The notes under the pieces: model-generated | Database searches by the model: none | Seen by the model: the letters and a program-made list of their open reading frames with translations, nothing else | Told to the model about the DNA's origin: nothing | Program-made: the position numbers and the translations under genes | From: Serinibacter arcticus | GTDB taxonomy: Bacteria; Actinomycetota; Actinomycetes; Actinomycetales; Beutenbergiaceae | Assembly (NCBI RefSeq): GCF_003121705.1 | Contig: NZ_PYHR01000002.1 | Coordinates: forward strand, 3,224,001 to 3,288,000 | DNA: 64,000 nucleotides | Direction of reading: 5' to 3' | In this document: piece by piece, positions 59,039 through 64,000 of the stretch | Layout of the letters: the number at the start of each line of letters is the position of its first letter | Numbering within the stretch: the first letter of the stretch is position 1

Positions 59039-59965
59039 CTACAGCCCCTTCTGCGGCGTCATCCCCATCCGGGCGAGCGTGACGTTCTCTGCGATCTGCA
59101 CCAGGTTGTAGAGCACGAGCGAGACCGCCGTCACCGCGACCACGGACGCCCACAGCGCCGAGAACTGCGCCTGCGGGACGAAGCCGCCGATCGAGCCGCC
59201 GATGCCCGTGCCGACCGCGAGCCACTCCGCCAGGAGCGCTCCCGTGATGGCACCCGGCACCGAGATCCGCACCGCGGCGAAGAACGCGGGCAGCGACGAC
59301 GGGACGGCCACGTGCCGCAGCGTGCTCACCGTCCCACCGCCGTAGACGGCGACCAGGTCGTTCATGTGACCCGCAGCGGACTTCAGCCCGAACGAGATCG
59401 TCACCAGCGCGGGGAACAGCACGACGATCCCGCCGATGACGGCGACCGCCGCCGTCCCGCGGCCGAAGATCATCACGATCACGGGCGCCATGGCGATCAG
59501 GGGCACCGACCGCAGCAGCATCGCCGCCGGCATCAGCGCGTGCTCGGTGCCGCGGCTGAGCTGGAAGGACAGGGCCACCACGATGGCGGCGAGCAGTCCG
59601 GCGACGAAACCGACCGCCGAGTGCCCGAGCGTGACGGCGAGGTTGCCCGCGATGAGGTCGCGGTTGGCCTGGGCGGCCGGCACCGTCATCAGGAAGTTCC
59701 AGACGTCGACCGGCCCCTTGGCGATCATCGGCGAGACCTGGAGCACGGCGAGCAGACCGACCCACAGCACGAGGACCGCGACCAGCGTCAGCGCGAACGT
59801 CATCACCGACCGTCCGAGGGCGATCAGCACGCTGCGGCGGGCGTCGCGGCTCACCTGTGCGGTGAGCGCCGCCGTCGAGTCGTCGACGACGGCGGCGGGG
59901 GCCGCGACGGCGGAGGTGGCCTCCGCCGTCGTGCTCGGTGAGGTGGGGGAGGTGGTCGAGCTCAC
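59039..59965 (-). CDS. ABC transporter permease (nitrate/taurine/Thi-type), second
   Basis: The 308-residue protein has six predicted helices after a 35-residue Ser/Thr/Ala-rich leader. The cytoplasmic EAA loop is [47 protein letters not shown], typical of SsuC/TauC/ThiX permeases. The GTG start overlaps the stop of the preceding permease by four bases. With the first permease it forms the heterodimeric channel of an importer whose ATPase and binding protein are encoded upstream on the same strand. Confidence 0.9.
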   Translation of the reverse strand: MSSTTSPTSPSTTAEATSAVAAPAAVVDDSTAALTAQVSRDARRSVLIALGRSVMTFALTLVAVLVLWVGLLAVLQVSPMIAKGPVDVWNFLMTVPAAQANRDLIAGNLAVTLGHSAVGFVAGLLAAIVVALSFQLSRGTEHALMPAAMLLRSVPLIAMAPVIVMIFGRGTAAVAVIGGIVVLFPALVTISFGLKSAAGHMNDLVAVYGGGTVSTLRHVAVPSSLPAFFAAVRISVPGAITGALLAEWLAVGTGIGGSIGGFVPQAQFSALWASVVAVTAVSLVLYNLVQIAENVTLARMGMTPQKGL

Positions 59966-60882
59966 GAGGAGGCTCCCTTCGACCACGGCGCCACGAGCCG
60001 GGCGACGAGCCCGATCGCGACGAAGCCGAGGAGGGCGACGGCGCCGCTCGCCAGGGCGAGGGCCCAGATTCGGGGCGCGTCGGAGTTCTGCATCGCGAGC
60101 ATCATCGCCATCCCGACGCCGGACTCGACCTTCCCGAAGAACCCGGCGAGCACCGCCCCGAGGAAGGCGGCGGGCACGGCGATCTGGAGGGCGTTGAGGA
60201 TCGCGGGCAGCGCGGCGATCAGCCGCACCTTGACCAGCTGGGTGAAGCGGCTGCCGCCGTAGACGGCGACCAGGTCGAGCGCGGAGGCGTCGGCGGACTT
60301 GAGTCCGAGCAGCGCCCCGACGACCGTGGTGAAGAAGACCGACAGCGCCGCGAGCAGCACCGCCGTCCCGCTCGGCTCGCCCCGTCCGGGCGGCGGGATG
60401 AGGACGACGGCGAGGACCGCCACCGCGACGATCGGGATGCAGTACGTGATGATCGCGAGCTGCGTGATCAGTCCCTCGAGGCGGGGCAGCACCAGCACGA
60501 GGCCCGAGAGCACGAGCGCCAGCGCGTTGCCCCACAGGTAGCCGGTGCCGGCCTCGGTCAGCGTGACGGAGAAGTTGCGCCAGAAGTAGGCCCAGCCGGC
60601 GTCGCCGAACGCGGCGATCACCTGCGGCGGGGTCGGGATCGCCTGCACACCGGCCGCGCCGACGCTGCTGAGCACGGTCGCGGCCAGCAGCCACCAGACG
60701 GCGATGATGCCGACGCCGCCCAGCACGCCGACCGCCCACGGCGGCAGCGGCCGTCGCGGACGGGTCGACGGCACGCGCGCGGCCGGGGTCACCCCGGACG
60801 CCCCGCCCGCACCGCCGCCGTCCCCGACGCCATCCGCAGCGGCAGCAGCCGCCACCTCTCCCGACCGCGTCTCAGTGCTCAT
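59962..60882 (-). CDS. ABC transporter permease (nitrate/taurine/Thi-type), first
   Basis: The 306-residue protein has an Ala/Gly-rich leader of about 45 residues and six helices, with the EAA loop [49 protein letters not shown]. It is a paralogue of the next permease. Its start overlaps the end of the ATPase gene by 11 bases, so translation of the four transporter genes is coupled. Confidence 0.9.
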   Translation of the reverse strand: MSTETRSGEVAAAAAADGVGDGGGAGGASGVTPAARVPSTRPRRPLPPWAVGVLGGVGIIAVWWLLAATVLSSVGAAGVQAIPTPPQVIAAFGDAGWAYFWRNFSVTLTEAGTGYLWGNALALVLSGLVLVLPRLEGLITQLAIITYCIPIVAVAVLAVVLIPPPGRGEPSGTAVLLAALSVFFTTVVGALLGLKSADASALDLVAVYGGSRFTQLVKVRLIAALPAILNALQIAVPAAFLGAVLAGFFGKVESGVGMAMMLAMQNSDAPRIWALALASGAVALLGFVAIGLVARLVAPWSKGASS

Positions 60883-61717
60883 CGCCGGCCGCCCCCGTGT
60901 CGCCGAACAGGATCTCGGACGCCTGGTCGACGTAGTGGTGGAACTCCGGCGTCCGCATCATCTCGGGCGTCCGCGGGCGGGGGAGGTCGATCGTCATGAC
61001 CTCCTTCACCCGGCCGGGCCGGGCGCTCATCACGGCCACCTGGTCGGACAGGAAGATCGCCTCGGAGATCCCGTGCGTCACGAGCAGCGTGGTCGACGGA
61101 CGCTCGGTCCAGATCCGCAGCAGCTCGAGGTTGAGGCGCTGCCGCGTCATGTCGTCGAGCGCGCCGAACGGCTCGTCGAACAGCAGCACCTCGGGGCGCA
61201 GGATGAGGGAGCGGGCGATCGACACCCGCTGCCTCATCCCGCCCGAGAGCTGGGCCGGCTTGGCCTTCTCGAAGCCGTTCAGGCCGACGAGCGCGATCAT
61301 CTCGCGCACGTACTCGTCGTCGACCTTGCGACCGGCGACCTCGAACGGCAGCTTCACGTTGGACAGCACGCTCCGCCACGGCAGCAGCGCTGAGTCCTGG
61401 AAGGCGATGCCCAGCTTGGTCTGCTGACGGAGCTCCCACGGCGACATCCCGTCCACCAGCGCGGTCCCGCTGGTGGGCTGCTCGAGCCCCGCCAGGATCC
61501 GCAGGATGGTCGACTTGCCGCAGCCCGAGGGCCCGAGCAGCGACAGGAACGTGCCCTGGTCGGTGAACAGGTCGGTGTCCTGCAGCGCCGTGACCCGGTT
61601 GCGGCCCGAGGAGAAGACCTTCGACAGGCCCTCCAGCCGGAGCCCCGTGCCGAGGCTCGCGCGGGTGGTCGGCGCCTCGAGCACGCCGGTGGCGTCAGTC
61701 GTCGTGGGAGCGTCCAT
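60872..61717 (-). CDS. ABC transporter ATP-binding protein (SsuB/TauB/ThiZ type)
   Basis: The 281-residue ATPase has Walker [11 protein letters not shown]-loop [12 protein letters not shown], signature LSGGMRQR, Walker B LLFDEPF with GALDDMTR, and switch His in VTHGISEAI. This set is that of the aliphatic sulfonate/nitrate/hydroxymethylpyrimidine importer family. It sits nine bases after the binding-protein gene and overlaps the permease gene. The location beside purine-degradation genes suggests uptake of a purine, ureide or pyrimidine. Confidence 0.92.
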   Translation of the reverse strand: MDAPTTTDATGVLEAPTTRASLGTGLRLEGLSKVFSSGRNRVTALQDTDLFTDQGTFLSLLGPSGCGKSTILRILAGLEQPTSGTALVDGMSPWELRQQTKLGIAFQDSALLPWRSVLSNVKLPFEVAGRKVDDEYVREMIALVGLNGFEKAKPAQLSGGMRQRVSIARSLILRPEVLLFDEPFGALDDMTRQRLNLELLRIWTERPSTTLLVTHGISEAIFLSDQVAVMSARPGRVKEVMTIDLPRPRTPEMMRTPEFHHYVDQASEILFGDTGAAGDEH

Positions 61718-61726
61718 CGGGGTGCC

Positions 61727-62815
61727 TCAGCCCGCGTAGTCGACGAGCTCGGGGTTCTCCTCGTAGACCTCGTCCAGGAGGGACAGGTCGAAGAGGTCGG
61801 ACGCCTCGAGCACGATGCCGGCGCCCGCGAGGCTCTCGATGGTCGCGGCCTGCAGGTCCTCGGAGATGGTGAAGAGTCCGTTCTCGACGGTCTCCTCGGA
61901 GACGACGAGGTTCTCGGCCTGCTCCGTGGCGCCCGCGATCGAGTTCTCCGGGTTGAGGTCCAGGTCGGCGCCGTAGATCTCGTACGCCAGACGCGCGCCC
62001 TCGGCCGGGTCGTTGACGGCGTCGGTCCAGCCGCGGATCTCCGCGACGAGGAACGCCTTGAGCTTCTCGCGGTCGCTCTCGATCATCTCGTCCGTGACGG
62101 CGAAGCTCTCGGCGACGAACGGCAGGCCGTTGTCGGCGAAGGCCAGGTTCGTGACCTCGTGACCGTCGGCGGCGACCGTGATCGCCTCGTTCGTCAGGTA
62201 GGCGATGAAGCCGTCGACCTCACCGCTGACCAGCGGGGCCGGGTCGTACTGCACCGGCACGACCTCGACCTCGCCCGGGTCGATGCCGTTGGCCGCGAGC
62301 AGCGCCTGGAAGAGCGCGGTGTTGGAGTCCTGGACGCCGATCTTCTTGCCGATCAGGTCCTCGGGGGTGGCGATGTCGCCGCCGTCGGCCAGCGAGAGCA
62401 CGGTGAAGGGGTTCTTCTGGAACGTGGTGCCGATGATCTTCAGCGGCGCCCCCTCGCTCGCGACGACGGAGCCGATCGAGACGGCGTCCGACAGCGCGAC
62501 GTCCGTGGTGCCCGAGATGAGCTCGGCGGCACCGGTGGACGGCCCGGCCGTGAGCGTGACCTCGCCCAGTCCGGCCTCGGTGAAGTAGCCGTTCTCGAGC
62601 GCGAAGAACTCCCCGGCGAACTCCTCGTTCTTGATCCAGGAGAGCTGGACGGCGATGTCGCCGAAGGACTCGCCCTCGGCGACCGGGTCGCCCGAGGAGG
62701 AGGTGGACGACGCGGCGGCGTCGCCGTCGCCACCGGCGCAGGCGGTGAGGACGAGCGCGGCGGCGGCGACTCCCGCGACGGCGGTGAGGACGCGGCGGTG
62801 GGCGGACAGTGTCAT
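61727..62815 (-). CDS. ABC transporter substrate-binding lipoprotein (NMT1/THI5-like)
   Basis: The 362-residue protein has a signal peptide with lipobox LTAC, a Ser/Ala/Gly linker and the two-lobed NMT1/THI5-like fold: VQLSWIKNEEFAGEFFALENGYFTEAGL, SGTTDVALSDAVSIGSVVASEGAPLKIIGTTFQKNPF, LIGKKIGVQDSNTALFQALLAANGIDPGEVEVVPV. Relatives bind pyrimidines, riboflavin-like compounds, nitrate or sulfonates. It is the first gene of the transporter operon. The gap between it and the next gene on the right (179 bases) is the likely promoter region. Confidence 0.9.
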   Translation of the reverse strand: MTLSAHRRVLTAVAGVAAAALVLTACAGGDGDAAASSTSSSGDPVAEGESFGDIAVQLSWIKNEEFAGEFFALENGYFTEAGLGEVTLTAGPSTGAAELISGTTDVALSDAVSIGSVVASEGAPLKIIGTTFQKNPFTVLSLADGGDIATPEDLIGKKIGVQDSNTALFQALLAANGIDPGEVEVVPVQYDPAPLVSGEVDGFIAYLTNEAITVAADGHEVTNLAFADNGLPFVAESFAVTDEMIESDREKLKAFLVAEIRGWTDAVNDPAEGARLAYEIYGADLDLNPENSIAGATEQAENLVVSEETVENGLFTISEDLQAATIESLAGAGIVLEASDLFDLSLLDEVYEENPELVDYAG

Positions 62816-62994
62816 GGCGTGATCTCCAGGGGCCGGTGCTCGACGCCGTGGATCCGGTGGCGGGAGCGAACGAGGTGACGAGGTGTCAGTGGCTCGACGC
62901 TACGAACGCGGTGTTTCCTGCACCGGAGCCGGGCGTTTCGCGGCGGTAAAGGAGAGGGCTCCGCAGGTTTCCGGCGCGAGTCCGGTCGCTGTGA

Positions 62995-64000
62995 CTAGGG
63001 CCGGTGCTCGGCCCCGAGCCGCGCCACGGCCTCCGCCAGCGCGCGGATCCCGAGCGCGACGTCGCCCGCCGAGACCGACTCGGCGGGGTGGTGGCTGACG
63101 CCGTCGGGGTTGCGCAGGAAGAGCATCCCGACGTCGGTGATGGCACCGAGCGCCATCGCGTCGTGGCCGGCACGGCTGAAGATCTGGGCCGGGTCGTCGG
63201 CGCCGCGCGGCAGCGAGGTGAGGATGCCGGACCGCACGACGTCCTGCAGCAGCGGCGCGCACATCACGGCGGCGGCGTTGTGGACCTCGCGCGAGCTCCA
63301 GCGCAGCCCCCGCGCGCCCATGATCGCGTCGAGCTCGCGCGAGATCGCGTCCCAGACCCGGTCGCGGTCGTCGTCGAGCTCGCCCCGCAGGTCGAGCGAG
63401 AACCGCGCCTGCCCTGGCACCACGTTCACCGACCCCGGGAACGCCTCGAACTGGCCGACCGTGCCCACGATGTGGTGCTCGGCCCGGCAGATGCGCTCGA
63501 CGGCGAGCGCCGCCTCGCTCGCGCCGAGCAGCGCGTCGCGCCGCATGTCGTACGGCGTCCCGCCCGCGTGGCGAGCCTCGCCGTCGACCACCAGCTGGAA
63601 CCGGCGGGCGCTCGCGATCGAGGAGACGACGGCGAGCGACTCGCCCCGGCGGTCGAGCTCCGGGCCCTGCTCGATGTGGGCCTCGAGGTAACCGATCAGC
63701 TCCTCGGGCCGCCGGGCGGCCTCGCCGATCCGGCCGGGGTCGAGCCCGAACTCCAGGGCCGCCTGCCGCAGCGTGGTGCCGTCGGCGTCGGTCAGCGACC
63801 ACCACTCTGGCCTCCACAGGCCGGCGACGGCGGCCGATCCCAGGAGGGCCGTGCCGAACCGCGTGCCCTCCTCGTCGGAGAACGCGATCACCTCGAGCGC
63901 GAACGGGTAGGGGGAGAAGTACCGGACCTCGCCGTCGCCGTCGGAGGTGTCGGCCACCCGCAGCAGCCGCACCACCTCGAGCGCCATCAGGACGCCGACC
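62995..64000 (-). CDS. Allantoate amidohydrolase / M20 Zn-dependent hydrolase, N-terminus cut by window edge
   Basis: The visible 334 residues run from VGVLMALEVVRLL through FSDEEGTRFGTALLGSAAV (metal Glu pair), YLEAHIEQGPELD (metal His), the dimerisation domain with GxAxHAGGTPYDMRRDAL, and HDAMALGAITDVGMLFLRNPDGVSHHPAESV (last metal His). This is the M20 family of allantoate amidohydrolases, ureidoglycolate-type enzymes and N-carbamoyl-L-amino-acid hydrolases. The purine-degradation context favours allantoate. About 75 N-terminal residues, with the first metal His-Asp, lie beyond position 64000. Confidence 0.88.
   Translation of the reverse strand, partial: VGVLMALEVVRLLRVADTSDGDGEVRYFSPYPFALEVIAFSDEEGTRFGTALLGSAAVAGLWRPEWWSLTDADGTTLRQAALEFGLDPGRIGEAARRPEELIGYLEAHIEQGPELDRRGESLAVVSSIASARRFQLVVDGEARHAGGTPYDMRRDALLGASEAALAVERICRAEHHIVGTVGQFEAFPGSVNVVPGQARFSLDLRGELDDDRDRVWDAISRELDAIMGARGLRWSSREVHNAAAVMCAPLLQDVVRSGILTSLPRGADDPAQIFSRAGHDAMALGAITDVGMLFLRNPDGVSHHPAESVSAGDVALGIRALAEAVARLGAEHRP

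Overview
The window is about 73% G+C. It reads as part of the chromosome of a high-GC actinobacterium, most likely a Micrococcales of the Cellulomonas/Georgenia/Beutenbergia type. The support is a ClpB gene with a HspR (HAIR) operator, mycobacterial-type lipoproteins (LppM- and LppX-like), a class F sortase with sorting-signal proteins, an F420-type LLM oxidoreductase, DUF3151, leaderless promoters, and secreted proteins ending in triplicate S-layer-like repeats. No rRNA, tRNA, CRISPR array, transposase or phage gene was recognised. The taxon is an inference from gene content.

Layout. 1-9.0 kb: end of a HAD phosphatase, lipid kinase, topoisomerase IB, a secreted choice-of-anchor protein, an amidase, and a frameshifted dTMP-kinase-like gene flanked by a mirrored pair of palindromic repeat modules. 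8.5-11.6 kb: a sortase F plus CHRD-protein operon, divergent from an ECF sigma/anti-sigma operon, with a symmetric two-way promoter between them. 11.6-17.5 kb: Nudix hydrolase, LppM- and LppX-like lipoproteins, clpB, LLM oxidoreductase. 17.5-26.6 kb: a sugar-utilisation locus (TetR, MFS, GH30, GH42, TetR, GH3) with operator-like motifs in the regulatory gaps. 26.9-30.0 kb: two septum-formation-type membrane proteins and exonuclease III. 30.3-36.8 kb: a giant secreted GH2 beta-galactosidase with NPCBM, six Big2 and three S-layer-like modules. 36.9-43.8 kb: SDR, YchJ-like protein, pyrE, and a ten-repeat LPXTG-like surface protein. 43.9-51.5 kb: DedA and DUF368 head to head, UDP-glucose dehydrogenase, TrmH, fbaA, STAS, DUF3151 and purA. 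51.6-64 kb: a purine-catabolism region with MocA-like and XdhC accessory genes, 8-oxoguanine deaminase, two xanthine-dehydrogenase subunits (the Fe-S and Mo parts fused), a Thi5/nitrate-type ABC importer, and an allantoate amidohydrolase cut by the window edge.

How the genes fit together. Extracellular GH2 could release sugars or short glycosides. The MFS carrier would bring them in, and cytoplasmic GH30, GH42 and GH3 enzymes would finish hydrolysis under two TetR repressors. At the other end, oxidised or free guanine would be deaminated, xanthine oxidised to urate and ureides hydrolysed, with the ABC importer supplying an unknown N-heterocycle.

Caution on sequence quality. Five genes (dTMP-kinase-like, ECF sigma, GH2, MocA-like, XdhC) each need exactly one missing base, usually in or beside a C/G run, to restore an uninterrupted reading frame. 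The shared direction and context suggest sequencing or assembly deletions rather than real decay.
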